From positions 149,285 through 213,284 of the forward strand of contig NZ_FOLS01000008.1 of NCBI RefSeq assembly GCF_900112375.1: a stretch of DNA of 64,000 nt, in the 5' to 3' direction. Shown here piece after piece: positions 1-8,841 of the stretch. The DNA is from Pseudomonas citronellolis (GTDB taxonomy: Bacteria; Pseudomonadota; Gammaproteobacteria; Pseudomonadales; Pseudomonadaceae). Position 1 is the stretch's first letter; each line of letters starts with the position of its first letter. The notes beneath the pieces are model-generated. The model was not told where the DNA came from. It was given only the letters and a program-made list of their open reading frames with translations, and ran no database searches. Made by a program: the position numbers and the translations under genes.

Positions 1-214
1 GTTCGAGGCCGAGCATCCCGGCTTCCACCGCACCGACAGCATCGACTACGGCGTGGTGCTGGAAGGGGAGCTGCTCCTGGAACTCGACGAGGGGCGCAGT
101 ACCCATCTGCGCCAGGGCGATGTGGTGGTCCAGTCGGGTACCCGGCACGCCTGGCGTAACACCGGTAACACTGCGGCGCGAATGCTCTTCGTGATGGTCG
201 GCGCGCGGCGCTGA
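1..214 (+). CDS. Cupin-domain protein, C-terminal fragment
   Basis: The window opens inside a reading frame that ends with TGA at 212-214; only about 70 codons are visible. The fragment has a beta-barrel cupin pattern: VVLEGELLLEL, then a Gly-Asp turn (LRQGDVVVQSG), then a His followed by aromatic and Asn residues (RHAWRNTGN). Cupins of this kind often act as small ligand-binding or ring-modifying proteins next to catabolic genes. It lies on the same strand as the catabolic cluster that follows, but 426 bases separate it from the next gene, so it is probably a separate transcript. The N-terminus is outside the window, so a fused HTH domain cannot be excluded. Confidence 0.7.
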   Translation, partial: FEAEHPGFHRTDSIDYGVVLEGELLLELDEGRSTHLRQGDVVVQSGTRHAWRNTGNTAARMLFVMVGARR

Positions 215-640
215 CGCGCCCGTCCGGCGAGGTGCGCCGAAAGCGGCCCGGGGCGTTGCCCCTGGCCAGAGAACATCATCCTAGAGCGCCCTGGGAAAAG
301 GCCCCCGGCGCGTAGCTGCAAGACCTTTCCCGGCCGTCCGTTTCCATGGCTCGGCCTGGCCGGTGGGCGTGCTTATTGCATCTGCATGGGAGGACGGCCC
401 GGGATACCCGATGCGGTGACAGCGCGCCCCGGCGCTGCTGGCCCCGCGTACCGGCCGGGCGGCGCCCAGGCGCCGCCCGCCGCACCGCAGCGATGCGTGA
501 CGCACCCCGGTTGGGCTGCGCCGCAGCGGTCGGCCGGTCCTGGTCGCGATAACAATAATGGTGCGCAGTCCCCGACGCCGCGCACCGAATAAAACGTGAG
601 AGCCTGCCCGGTCGCGTGCCCGGGCGGAGGAGGGTGCTAT
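215..640. other. Intergenic region upstream of AraC-type regulator
   Basis: No gene is supported here. Reading frames on both strands are short, lack convincing starts and have no family resemblance. An AT-richer patch at about 546-600 (ATAACAATAATGG and AATAAAACGTGAG) is the most likely place for the promoter of the regulator at 641. I do not see the XylS-like operator that precedes the three enzyme operons. Confidence 0.5.
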
Positions 641-1645
641 ATGGAACGCCTGTTCTTTTCCCCCGCGGTACCACCGGACGTCGTCCTGTCGCGCTACGAA
701 GTCTGTCGCACCCAGGACCTGGAGGAGGCCCGCAAGTGCGGGGAGCGCATATTCTGCGAGAACCGCCTGTCCAGCCTGGACGCCAACAGCTCGCTCAACA
801 CCCGCATCTACTACCGGCGCCTGGGCAGCATCGGCATGGGGCGCATGAGCTATGGCGGCGACATCACCATCGAGCCCGGCGAACTCGACACCTTCACCCT
901 GGTGCAGATGCCGATCTGCGGGCAGGAACAGATCGAGTGCGGCAACCAGCGCGTGCTTTCCAACGTGCACATGGGCTCGGTGCTCAACGCCCACCTGCCG
1001 TCGCGGATCAACCACAGCAACAGCACCGAGAAACTGATCATCCGCATCGACACCAGCCTGCTGGAGCGCAACTGCCAGCAGCACCTGGGGCGCATGCTGC
1101 GCAAGGAACTGGAATTCCAGCCGGCCATGCCGCTGGACACGCCGCAGGGGCGCTGCTGGATGCGCACCGTCGGCTGGATCTACGACAGCCTCTCCGCCGA
1201 CGACGGTGAGCCCTCGCCGCTGCTGGCCGCGCAGTTCGAGCAGTCGCTGGTGAACGTGCTGCTGGCCTGCCAGCCGCACAACTACAGCGCGGAAATGCTC
1301 GCCAGCGAGGGGCCGGTGATCGCCCCGTCCTTCGTCAAGAAGGTCGAGCGCTACATCGAGGAGCACGCCCACGAGCCGATCTCCATCATCGACATGGCGG
1401 AGCACGCCGGCGTCAGCAGCCGCTCGCTGTTCACCGGTTTCCGCCGCTACCGCAACACCTCGCCGATGCTGTACCTGAAGGAAGTGCGCCTGCGCCACGT
1501 CCAGGAGGAACTGCAGCGCCAGTCCCCGGGCAACACCACGGTCACCGCCGTGGCCTTCCGCTGGGGGTTCAGCCACCTCGGCCACTTCACCACCGACTAC
1601 AAGCGCCGCTTCGGCGAAAGCCCCTCGGAAACCCTGGCCCGTTGA
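641..1645 (+). CDS. AraC/XylS-family transcriptional regulator (first)
   Basis: This 334-residue protein is a ligand-responsive activator candidate for the catabolic operons downstream. The N-terminal ~220 residues match the AraC_binding_2-type sensor region seen in XylS/BenR/AntR-like regulators (CENRLSSLD, then SYGGDITIEPGELDTF). The last ~100 residues form a double HTH: SIIDMAEHAGVSSRSLFTGFRRY, then TVTAVAFRWGFSHLGHFTTDYKRRFGESP. The ATG at 641 is chosen over an upstream in-frame GTG at 596 because GGAGGAGGG (626-634) stands just in front of it. It is followed at 1744 by the first copy of a promoter element containing a XylS-like half-site (TGCG-N6-GGATA), which makes it the natural candidate to bind there. 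The inducer is unknown. Confidence 0.88.
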   Translation: MERLFFSPAVPPDVVLSRYEVCRTQDLEEARKCGERIFCENRLSSLDANSSLNTRIYYRRLGSIGMGRMSYGGDITIEPGELDTFTLVQMPICGQEQIECGNQRVLSNVHMGSVLNAHLPSRINHSNSTEKLIIRIDTSLLERNCQQHLGRMLRKELEFQPAMPLDTPQGRCWMRTVGWIYDSLSADDGEPSPLLAAQFEQSLVNVLLACQPHNYSAEMLASEGPVIAPSFVKKVERYIEEHAHEPISIIDMAEHAGVSSRSLFTGFRRYRNTSPMLYLKEVRLRHVQEELQRQSPGNTTVTAVAFRWGFSHLGHFTTDYKRRFGESPSETLAR

Positions 1646-1743
1646 ACACCGCGGACACGGACGTCCCCCTTCCCCGCACTGCCTTCCCGCCCGCACCTGA
1701 GTCTCGCCCAGCCCCTTTCCCCATGCCCCTGTAACCCGTGCGC

Positions 1744-1811
1744 TTTTTCTGCGCTGGGGGGATAACGCCCTCGGTTGCGGGAGCGTCAGCCGGGGAGCGG
1801 CTTTCTAGGAT
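1744..1811 (+). promoter_or_regulatory. Operator/promoter copy 1 (XylS-like half-site)
   Basis: TGCGCTGGGGGGATAA (from 1750) fits the XylS box TGCA-N6-GGNTA with one change. A second block, GGGAGCGT, lies at 1779-1786 and a -10-like TAGGAT at 1806-1811. The distances from TGCG to the second block (29) and to the -10 box (56) are the same in copies at 5537 and 12959. With TAGGAT as the -10 box, the first half-site falls near -68, where XylS-type distal sites usually lie. Confidence 0.7.
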
Positions 1812-1871
1812 GGCCCGCAAGCGCGCCGCATGGCGCGGCGCCTGTCCAGTCAGCCAATGGGGAGTCCCTTC

Positions 1872-3206
1872 ATGTCCGAGCAACCGATCATCCGCCGCCG
1901 CCAGGTCAAGACCGGCATCAGCGATGCCCGCGTCAACAACGCCAAGACCCAGAGCCAGTACCAGCCCTACAAGGACGCGGCCTGGGGCTTCATCAACCAC
2001 TGGTACCCGGCGCTGTTCAGCCACGAGCTGGTGGAGGACCAGGTCGAGGGCATCCAGATCTGCGGCATCCCCATCGTGCTGCGCCGCGCCAACGGCAAGG
2101 TGTTCGCCCTCAAGGACCAGTGCCTGCACCGTGGCGTGCGGCTCTCGGAAAAACCCATGTGCTTCACCAAGAACACCATCTCCTGCTGGTACCACGGCTT
2201 CACCTTCGACCTGGAGAGCGGCAAGCTGGTGACCATCGTCGCCAACCCGGACGACAAGCTGATCGGCACCACCGGCGTCACCACCTATCCGGTGCACGAA
2301 GTCAACGGCATGATCTTCGTCTTCGTCCGCGAGGACGACTACCCGGACGAGGACGTGCCGCCCCTGGCTCAGGACCTGCCGTTCCGCTTCCCCGAGCGCA
2401 GCGAGCAGTTCCCGCACCCGCTGTGGCCGGCCTCGCCGAGCCTGCTGGACGACAACGCGATGGTGCTGGGCATGCACCGCACCGGCTTCGGCAACTGGCG
2501 CATCGCCTGCGAGAACGGCTTCGACAACGCGCACATCCTGGTGCACAAGGACAACACCATCGTCCACGCCATGGACTGGGTCCTGCCGCTGGGCCTGCTG
2601 CCCACCGGCGACGACTGCATCAGCGTGGTGGAGGAGGAGAACGGCCCGAAAGGCCTGATGCAGTGGCTGTTCACCGACAAGTGGGCGCCGGTGCTGGAGA
2701 ACAAGGAACTGGGCCTGAAGGTCGAGGGCGTCAACGGCCGCTTCTACCGCACCTCGGTGGTGCTGCCGGGCGTGCTGATGGTGGAGAACTGGCCGGGCGA
2801 CCACATGGCGCAGTACGAGTGGTACGTGCCCATCACCGACGACACCCACGAGTACTGGGAAATCATCGTCCGCGTGTGCAACACCGAGGAAGAGCGGACC
2901 AAGCACCAGTACCGCTTCGACCGCGTCTACGAGCCGCTGTGCCTGCACGGCTTCAACGACTGCGACCTGTACGCCCGCGAGGCCATGCAGAACTTCTACT
3001 ACGACGGCACCGGCTGGGACGAGGAACAACTGGTCGCCACCGACGTCTCGCCGATCACCTGGCGCAAGCTGGCCTCGCGCTGGAACCGCGGCATCGCCAA
3101 GCCCGGCCGCGGCGTGGCCGGCGCGGTCAAGGACACCAGCCTGATCTTCAAGCAGACCGCCGACGGCAAGCGCCCGGGGTACAAGGTCGAGCAGATCAAG
3201 GACTGA
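1872..3206 (+). CDS. Rieske non-heme iron oxygenase, carbazole 1,9a-dioxygenase (CarAa)-like terminal component
   Basis: This 444-residue terminal oxygenase would hydroxylate an aromatic ring. The Rieske centre is C84-x-H86 and C105-x-x-H108 (DQCLHRG, SCWYHGF), with the same spacing as CarAa. The mononuclear iron site is D218, H221 and H225 (GFDNAHILVHKD), and an Asp appears later in GFNDCDLYAREAM. These motifs and the WYVPI and AWRKLAS-like segments resemble CarAa and 2-oxoquinoline 8-monooxygenase, which act as alpha-only trimers without a beta subunit; none is encoded nearby. ATG 1872 is chosen because GGGGAG precedes it. It is the first gene of an operon with a hydrolase and an amidase. 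Electrons probably come from the reductase at 13507. The substrate is not determined; an N-heterocycle or aminoaromatic would fit the family. Confidence 0.88.
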   Translation: MSEQPIIRRRQVKTGISDARVNNAKTQSQYQPYKDAAWGFINHWYPALFSHELVEDQVEGIQICGIPIVLRRANGKVFALKDQCLHRGVRLSEKPMCFTKNTISCWYHGFTFDLESGKLVTIVANPDDKLIGTTGVTTYPVHEVNGMIFVFVREDDYPDEDVPPLAQDLPFRFPERSEQFPHPLWPASPSLLDDNAMVLGMHRTGFGNWRIACENGFDNAHILVHKDNTIVHAMDWVLPLGLLPTGDDCISVVEEENGPKGLMQWLFTDKWAPVLENKELGLKVEGVNGRFYRTSVVLPGVLMVENWPGDHMAQYEWYVPITDDTHEYWEIIVRVCNTEEERTKHQYRFDRVYEPLCLHGFNDCDLYAREAMQNFYYDGTGWDEEQLVATDVSPITWRKLASRWNRGIAKPGRGVAGAVKDTSLIFKQTADGKRPGYKVEQIKD

Positions 3207-3216
3207 CCGCCAGCCC

Positions 3217-3243
3217 GACCCGGCCTGCGCTGCAGGCCGGGTC
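3217..3243 (+). other. Intra-operon GC hairpin
   Basis: A perfect 12-bp stem (GACCCGGCCTGC, loop GCT, GCAGGCCGGGTC) lies between the oxygenase stop and the hydrolase start. No T-run follows, so it is more likely an mRNA processing or stability element than a terminator. It would favour the oxygenase message over the downstream cistrons. Confidence 0.6.
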
Positions 3244-3263
3244 ACCTTCCCAGGGGAACCCCC

Positions 3264-4127
3264 ATGCCGCAGATACCCGGCTCCAGCAGCCATTTCGTCA
3301 CGCTGGACGGCGTGCGCCTGCACTACCGTCTGGTCGAGGGCCCCAGCGACCGCCCGCCGGTGATCTTCACCCACGGCGGCGGCCCCGGCTGCACCGCCTG
3401 GAGCAACTTCCGCCTCAGCGCCGCGGCCTTCTGCGCGCGGCACCGCTGCTATTTCCTCGACCTGGCGCAGTTCGGCCAGTCCGCGATGGTGCCGGTGCAG
3501 GGCCCGGTCTTCAGCTGGCACGCGCGCAAGCTGCTGGGCTTCATGGATGCGCTGGGCATCGCCCGGGCGCACCTGGTCAACCAGTCCTTCGGCGGCTGCG
3601 TGGCGATCCGCTTCGCCGCCGAGCATCCCGAGCGCGTCGGCAGCCTGCTGCTGATCGGCTCGCAACCGGTGGAGCGCGGGGTGATGCAGCCATTGCCGCT
3701 GTTCAGCAAGCACGCCGCCGGGCTGATAAGCGACTACTACCTGGCCGACGGCGGGCCGAGCCTGGACAAGATGGCGGCGCTGATGCGCCGCTACGAGCTG
3801 CATGACGACGCCCGCCTCGACGAGGAGACCCTGCGCCTGCGCTTCGAGGCCAGCGCCAACCCCGGCTTCATCGCGCTGCTGCAGACCCCCGGGGCCTTCG
3901 GCGAGTGGGAGAACCTGATGCCGGTGTTCTCCCGGGTGCTGGCGCCGACGCTGATCTGCTGGGGGCTGCACGACTGGTTCGGCGGCGTCGACGTACCGAT
4001 GCTGATGCTCAACCAGTTCGCCGACGCCCGCCTGCACGTGCTGGGCAACCTGGCGCACCACCTGCAGAGTGAGGCGCCAGACGAGTTCAATGCGCTGGCG
4101 CTGACCTTCATCGGAGGGCACGAATGA
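3264..4127 (+). CDS. Alpha/beta hydrolase, meta-cleavage-product-hydrolase-like
   Basis: The 287-residue protein has the oxyanion segment HGGGPGCTAW, a nucleophile elbow NQSFGG (Ser), an acid in ICWGLHDWFGG and a late His in GNLAHHL, which complete a Ser-Asp-His triad. This pattern is typical of C-C hydrolases of meta-cleavage pathways and of related esterases and deformylases. It starts 57 bases after the Rieske gene and its stop overlaps the amidase start (ATGA at 4124), so the three genes are one operon. A second hydrolase of this class is encoded at 19848 next to the extradiol dioxygenase. This copy may therefore act on a different ester or amide intermediate. The substrate is inferred only from family and context. 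Confidence 0.82.
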   Translation: MPQIPGSSSHFVTLDGVRLHYRLVEGPSDRPPVIFTHGGGPGCTAWSNFRLSAAAFCARHRCYFLDLAQFGQSAMVPVQGPVFSWHARKLLGFMDALGIARAHLVNQSFGGCVAIRFAAEHPERVGSLLLIGSQPVERGVMQPLPLFSKHAAGLISDYYLADGGPSLDKMAALMRRYELHDDARLDEETLRLRFEASANPGFIALLQTPGAFGEWENLMPVFSRVLAPTLICWGLHDWFGGVDVPMLMLNQFADARLHVLGNLAHHLQSEAPDEFNALALTFIGGHE

Positions 4128-5527
4128 ACGCCTTGAGCGAACTGCACTACCTGGAAATGTACGAGCTGTCGCGGCTGATCCGCAGCGGCAAGCTGTCGCC
4201 GGTGGAGGTGGTCGAGGCGCAGCTGGCGCGCATCGAACGCCTGGAGCCGCAGCTGCACAGCTACGCCTGCGTCACCGCCGAGCTGGCCCTGGAACAGGCC
4301 CGCCAGGCGGAGCGCGAGCTGATGCGCGGCGAATGCCGCAGCCCGCTGCATGGCATCCCCATCGCGGTGAAGGACCTCTTCGACACCGCCGGGGTGCCGA
4401 CCTGCGCCGGCATGCCGCTGCTGCGCGGCCGCGTGCCGCAGCAGGACGCCACCGTGGTCGCGCGCCTGCGCGAGGCCGGCGCGGTGCTGCTGGGCAAGCT
4501 GCAGATGACCGAGGGCGCCTTCGCCATCCACCACCCGAGCCTGGTCGCGCCGAACAACCCCTGGCATGCCGGGCACTGGGCGGGCGCGTCCTCCAGCGGC
4601 TGCGGGGTGGCCACCGCCGCCGGGCTCTGCTACGCCTCGCTGGGCAGCGACAGCGGCGGCTCGATCCGCTTCCCCTGCGCGGCCAATGGCCTGACCGGGC
4701 TGAAGCCGACCTGGGGGCGGGTCAGCCGGCATGGCTGCTTCGAGCTGGCCGCCAGCCTCGACCACATCGGCCCGATCACCCGCAGCGCGCGCGATGCGCT
4801 GTTCCTGCTGTCGACCATCGCCGGCCACGACCCGCAGGACCCCACCTCGCTGCCCAGCGTGTGCCTGGAGATTCCCGGCCTGGACGAGTCGTTCCAGGGC
4901 CTGCGCATCGGCGTGGACGAGGCCTGGCTGAGCGACGGCGTCGACCCGCTGATCCAGCGGGCGCTGCAGCAGGTCATGGAGATCGTCCTGCAGGGCGGCG
5001 GCAAGCTGCTGCGCGTGCGCATGCCCGACACCCGCGCGGTGAGCGCCAACTGGGAGGCCCATTGCGGCGTGCAGACCGCCGTCGCCCATGCCGCCACCTA
5101 CCCGCGACACGCAGCGGAATACGGGCCGGCGCTGAGCCGCCTGATCGACGGCGGGCGGGCGCTTTCGGGCATGGACTACCAGCGCATCCTGCTCGCCGCG
5201 CAGCGCTTCACTGGCGAGCTGGAAAGCCTGCTGACCCAGGTCGACCTGCTGCTGGCCCCGGTGCAGCCCTACGCGGCGCCGAGCCACGAGCAACTGGCGG
5301 CCCTGGCGCTGGACGCGGAGGCCAATCGCCGGCTGATCCAGTTCACCGCGCCCTTCAACGTCAGCGGCCATCCGTGCCTGAGCCTGCCCTGCGGCTTCAC
5401 CCCGCAAGGCCTGCCGCTGGGGTGCCAGTTCATCGCCGGCAAGGGCGGCGAGGCCGTGCTGTGCCGGGCGGGCATGGCGCTGCAGAAGGTGAGCGACTGG
5501 CACCGCAGGCATCCACCGGGCATCTGA
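4124..5527 (+). CDS. Amidase-signature family hydrolase (first)
   Basis: This 467-residue amidase hydrolyses an amide or ester. It carries the family's Ser-cisSer-Lys machinery: Lys in IAVKDLFDTAG, the cis-Ser in GASSSGCG and the nucleophile in SDSGGSIRFPCAANG. Its length is normal for the family. It is translationally coupled to the hydrolase upstream and closes the first enzyme operon. A second amidase at 16639 belongs to a different branch, so the pathway probably opens or trims two different amide bonds, or one enzyme releases a side-chain amide. The family cannot tell which. Confidence 0.85.
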   Translation: MNALSELHYLEMYELSRLIRSGKLSPVEVVEAQLARIERLEPQLHSYACVTAELALEQARQAERELMRGECRSPLHGIPIAVKDLFDTAGVPTCAGMPLLRGRVPQQDATVVARLREAGAVLLGKLQMTEGAFAIHHPSLVAPNNPWHAGHWAGASSSGCGVATAAGLCYASLGSDSGGSIRFPCAANGLTGLKPTWGRVSRHGCFELAASLDHIGPITRSARDALFLLSTIAGHDPQDPTSLPSVCLEIPGLDESFQGLRIGVDEAWLSDGVDPLIQRALQQVMEIVLQGGGKLLRVRMPDTRAVSANWEAHCGVQTAVAHAATYPRHAAEYGPALSRLIDGGRALSGMDYQRILLAAQRFTGELESLLTQVDLLLAPVQPYAAPSHEQLAALALDAEANRRLIQFTAPFNVSGHPCLSLPCGFTPQGLPLGCQFIAGKGGEAVLCRAGMALQKVSDWHRRHPPGI

Positions 5528-5536
5528 GCGTTTTCC

Positions 5537-5598
5537 TGCGCTGCCGGGATAAAGGCCCCGCCCACGGGAGTGTGCGGGGTGGGGGCGGTTCATAAGAT
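5537..5598 (+). promoter_or_regulatory. Operator/promoter copy 2 (XylS-like half-site)
   Basis: TGCGCTGCCGGGATAA begins at 5537, GGGAGTGT lies at 5566-5573 and the -10-like TAAGAT at 5593-5598. The half-site, the second block and their spacings (29 and 56) match the copies at 1750 and 12959. The start of the next gene is 70 bases downstream of the -10 box. Confidence 0.7.
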
Positions 5599-5668
5599 CG
5601 GGCTGAGCCTGCGGCGCCGTGTTTCCCGCGGCGGGTACGGGCCCGGATGCAACCCAGAGAACAACAAA

Positions 5669-7591
5669 ATGAACGAAATCCATGCGTGCCCCAGCGCCGG
5701 GCAGGAAGACGACAGCCACTACCGCCAGGAGCACCGCCGTTCGCTGGCGGAGCCGCGGGCATTCTGGGCCGAGCAGGCGCGGCACCTGCACTGGCACCGC
5801 CCCTGGGACGAGGTGCTCGATGAAAGCCGGGCGCCCCTGTACCGCTGGTTCGCCGGGGCCGAGTTCAACACCTGCTACAACGCCCTCGACCGCCACGTCG
5901 AGGGCGGGCGCGCCGAGCAGGCCGCGCTGATCTACGACAGCCCGGTCACCGGCCGCTGCGAAACCTACAGCTACCGCGAGCTGCGCGACCTGGTGGCGCG
6001 CTTCGCCGGCTGCCTGCGGGCACTGGGCGTGGAGCGCTCGGACCGCGTGGTCATCTACATGCCGATGGTGCCCGAGGCGCTGATCGCCATGCTCGCCTGC
6101 GCGCGGATCGGCGCGGTGCATTCGGTGGTGTTCGGCGGCTTCGCCGCGCCGGAGCTGGCCAAGCGCATCGAGGACGCGCAGCCGAAACTGGTGGTGACGG
6201 CCTCCTGCGGCATCGAGCCGACCCACACGCTGGCCTACAAGCCGCTGCTGGACCAGGCCATCGCGCTGTCGGCGCACAAGCCCGCGCACTGCATCCTGCT
6301 GCAGCGCCCGCAGCTGCGGGCCGAACTGGTTCCCGGGCGGGACCTCGACTGGTACGCGGCCATGGCTGCCGCGCAGCCGGTGGACTGCGTGCCGGTCGCG
6401 GCCACCGACCCGCTGTACGTGCTCTACACCTCCGGCACCACCGGCAAGCCCAAGGGCGTGGTGCGCGACCACGGCGGCCATGCCGTGGCCCTGCATTACT
6501 CGATGCGCGCGGTGTACGCGGCGAAGCCGGGCGAAGTCTTCTGGGCCGCCTCCGACGTCGGCTGGGTGGTCGGCCATTCCTATATCGTCTATGCGCCGCT
6601 GCTGCTCGGCTGCACGACGCTGCTCTACGAAGGCAAGCCGGTGGGCACGCCGGATGCCGGGGCGTTCTGGCGGGTGATCGCCCAGCACCGCGTCAGCACC
6701 TTCTTCACCGCGCCCACCGCGCTGCGGGCGATCAAGAAGGAAGACCCTCAAGGCGAGCGGCTGCGGGACCACGACATCGGCTGCCTGCGGGCGCTGTTCC
6801 TCGCCGGCGAGCGTTCCGACGCCGACACCATCGCTTGGGCGCAGTCGCTGCTCGGCGTGCCGGTGGTCGACCACTGGTGGCAGACCGAACTGGGCTGGCC
6901 GGCCATCGCCAACTGCCAGGGCATCGAGGCGCTGCCGGTCAAGCCGGGCTCATCCAGCGTGCCGGTGCCGGGGTTCGACCTGCAGGCGCTCGACGCCGAG
7001 GGCGCGCCGGTCGCCGCCGGGCAGATCGGCAACCTGGTGCTGAAGCTGCCGCTGCCGCCGGGCACCCTGCCGACGCTGTGGAACGACGTGCAGGGCTACC
7101 TCGACAACTACCTGGCGCGCTACCCCGGCTACTACCTGACCGGCGATGCCGGCTACCTCGACGCCGACGGCTACGCCTGGATCATGTCGCGCATCGACGA
7201 CATCATCAACGTGGCCGGCCACCGCCTCTCGACCGGGGCGATGGAGGAGGCGCTGGCCGGGCACGCGGACGTCGCCGAATGCGCGGTCATCGGCGTCGCC
7301 GACCCGCTCAAGGGGCAGTTGCCCCTGGGCCTGGTGGTGCTCAAGGCCGGCGTCCGGCGCCCGGCGGAGGACCTCGAACGGGAGCTGATCGCGCGGGTGC
7401 GCGAGCAGATCGGCGCGGTGGCCTCGTTCAAGACCGTGCTGATAGTCGCGCGCCTGCCGAAGACGCGCTCGGGCAAGGTGCTGCGCTCCACCATGCGGGC
7501 CCTCGCCGATGGCCAGACGCCCGTGGTGCCGGCGACGATCGACGACCCGCGGGTGCTCGACGAAATCGCCGCGGCGCTGGGCAAACGCTGA
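5669..7591 (+). CDS. PrpE-like acyl-CoA synthetase (AMP-forming)
   Basis: The 640-residue enzyme would activate a short acid to its CoA thioester with ATP. Visible motifs are the ATP loop YTSGTTGKPKGVVRDHGG, the hinge TGDAGYLDADGY and the catalytic Lys near the end in KTRSGKVLR. The segment HSVVFGGFAAPELAKRIEDA is characteristic of propionyl-CoA synthetase. ATG 5669 is chosen because the in-frame extension upstream runs through the -10 box of operator copy 2. It is the first gene of an operon with a quinone-oxidoreductase-like enzyme. In this cluster it may activate propionate or a related acid released by ring or side-chain cleavage, but that is inference. Confidence 0.85.
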   Translation: MNEIHACPSAGQEDDSHYRQEHRRSLAEPRAFWAEQARHLHWHRPWDEVLDESRAPLYRWFAGAEFNTCYNALDRHVEGGRAEQAALIYDSPVTGRCETYSYRELRDLVARFAGCLRALGVERSDRVVIYMPMVPEALIAMLACARIGAVHSVVFGGFAAPELAKRIEDAQPKLVVTASCGIEPTHTLAYKPLLDQAIALSAHKPAHCILLQRPQLRAELVPGRDLDWYAAMAAAQPVDCVPVAATDPLYVLYTSGTTGKPKGVVRDHGGHAVALHYSMRAVYAAKPGEVFWAASDVGWVVGHSYIVYAPLLLGCTTLLYEGKPVGTPDAGAFWRVIAQHRVSTFFTAPTALRAIKKEDPQGERLRDHDIGCLRALFLAGERSDADTIAWAQSLLGVPVVDHWWQTELGWPAIANCQGIEALPVKPGSSSVPVPGFDLQALDAEGAPVAAGQIGNLVLKLPLPPGTLPTLWNDVQGYLDNYLARYPGYYLTGDAGYLDADGYAWIMSRIDDIINVAGHRLSTGAMEEALAGHADVAECAVIGVADPLKGQLPLGLVVLKAGVRRPAEDLERELIARVREQIGAVASFKTVLIVARLPKTRSGKVLRSTMRALADGQTPVVPATIDDPRVLDEIAAALGKR

Positions 7592-7655
7592 AACGTACCC
7601 CGGCGGAGGTTCCCGCACGGGACCATCCGCCCCACCTTCGAAGGGGAGGAGAGAC

Positions 7656-8660
7656 ATGAGCCTGCACACGGGCAGAGTCATCCGCATCGACCAGCCGGGC
7701 GGCCCGGAGGCGCTGCGCGTGGTCGAGGTCGCCGTCGGCGAGCCCGGCCCGGGCGAGGTGCGCATCCGCCACCACGCCGTCGGCGTGAACTTCCTCGACA
7801 TCTACCAGCGCAAGGGCCTGTACGGCCTGCCGTTCCCGCTGCAGCTCGGCATGGAAGGGGCCGGCGTGGTCGAGGCGGTCGGCGCCGGCGTGGAGCACCT
7901 GCGCGCAGGCGACCGCGTAGCCTACGCCGGCTTCCCGCCGGGCGCATACTGCGACGTGCGGCTGATGCCGGCGATGACGGTCTGCCGGCTGCCGGACGCG
8001 ATCGACTTCGAGACCGGCGCGGCGATGATGCTCAAGGGCTGGACGGCCTGCTACCTGCTGACGCGCTGCCCCCCGGTGGAAGGGCTGCACCCCGGCGATA
8101 GCGTGCTGTTCCACGCCGCGGCGGGCGGCGTGGGCCTGATCGCCTGCCAGTGGGCGAGGGCGCTCGGCCTGCAGCTGATCGCCACCGCCGGCAGCGACGA
8201 GAAGTGCCGGCTGGCGCTGGAGCACGGCGCCGCGCACGCGATCAACTACCGCCGCGAGGACTTCGTCGAGCGGGTGCGGGAAATCACCGGCGGACGGGGC
8301 GTCAAGGTGGTGTACGACTCGGTCGGCCGCGACACCTTCGAGAAGTCCCTCGACTGCCTGGCGCCGTTCGGGCTGCTGGTGGCCTATGGCGACGCTTCCG
8401 GCCCCGCGCCGGCCATCGCGCCGCTGCAGCTGGTGAGCAAGGGCTCGCTGTACCTCACCTACCAGGGCCTGTGGCACCACGTGTCGAGCCGTGAACGGGC
8501 CCAGGCGCTCAGCGACGAGCTGTTCGCCAGGGTGGCGCGGGGCGACGTGCGCATCCCGCTCATGCAGCGCTATCCGCTGGAGCAGGCCGCCGCCGCGCAC
8601 CGCGACCTGGAGGCCCGGCGCACCTCGGGCTGCATCGTGTTGTTGCCGGCGGGTGCCTAG
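7656..8660 (+). CDS. Zinc-independent MDR, NADPH:quinone-oxidoreductase (Qor)-like
   Basis: The 334-residue protein belongs to the medium-chain dehydrogenase/reductase superfamily, quinone oxidoreductase branch. It has GVNFLDIYQRKGLYG and PLQLGMEGAGVV near the N-terminus and the nucleotide-binding segment HAAAGGVGLIACQWARALG. The structural and catalytic zinc Cys residues of alcohol dehydrogenases are absent. The start at 7656 has the strong site GGGGAGGAG before it. It follows the acyl-CoA synthetase by 64 bases and precedes a terminator at 8711. It could reduce a quinone or an alpha,beta-unsaturated acyl or carbonyl intermediate; the family is too broad to choose. Confidence 0.85.
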   Translation: MSLHTGRVIRIDQPGGPEALRVVEVAVGEPGPGEVRIRHHAVGVNFLDIYQRKGLYGLPFPLQLGMEGAGVVEAVGAGVEHLRAGDRVAYAGFPPGAYCDVRLMPAMTVCRLPDAIDFETGAAMMLKGWTACYLLTRCPPVEGLHPGDSVLFHAAAGGVGLIACQWARALGLQLIATAGSDEKCRLALEHGAAHAINYRREDFVERVREITGGRGVKVVYDSVGRDTFEKSLDCLAPFGLLVAYGDASGPAPAIAPLQLVSKGSLYLTYQGLWHHVSSRERAQALSDELFARVARGDVRIPLMQRYPLEQAAAAHRDLEARRTSGCIVLLPAGA

Positions 8661-8710
8661 TTCCATCGCCCGCCGGTTTTCTGTAGCTCCTTGTGTAGCT
8701 CCTTGGTTTG

Positions 8711-8738
8711 CCCGTGCCCTTGGGCACGGGATTTTTTT
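8711..8738 (+). terminator. Rho-independent terminator
   Basis: CCCGTGCCC, loop TT, GGGCACGGG, then ATTTTTTT. It closes the synthetase-reductase operon. Confidence 0.9.
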
Positions 8739-8841
8739 CCAGCCCATACCGGGCAGGGCGCTTCGCGGGGTAGGGTAGGCGCGTGCGGGCCGGCGCGGCG
8801 AAGCGGGAACCTGGCATGGCGATATCCCTTGGGAGGCGAAG

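Noticed and set aside
1587..4121. Long minus-strand frames opposite the Rieske and hydrolase genes (and others at 3791-6874, 12373-14730 and 59508-61901)
   Set aside because: They mirror real genes in high-GC DNA, have low-complexity His/Arg/Gln/Ala composition and match no family.
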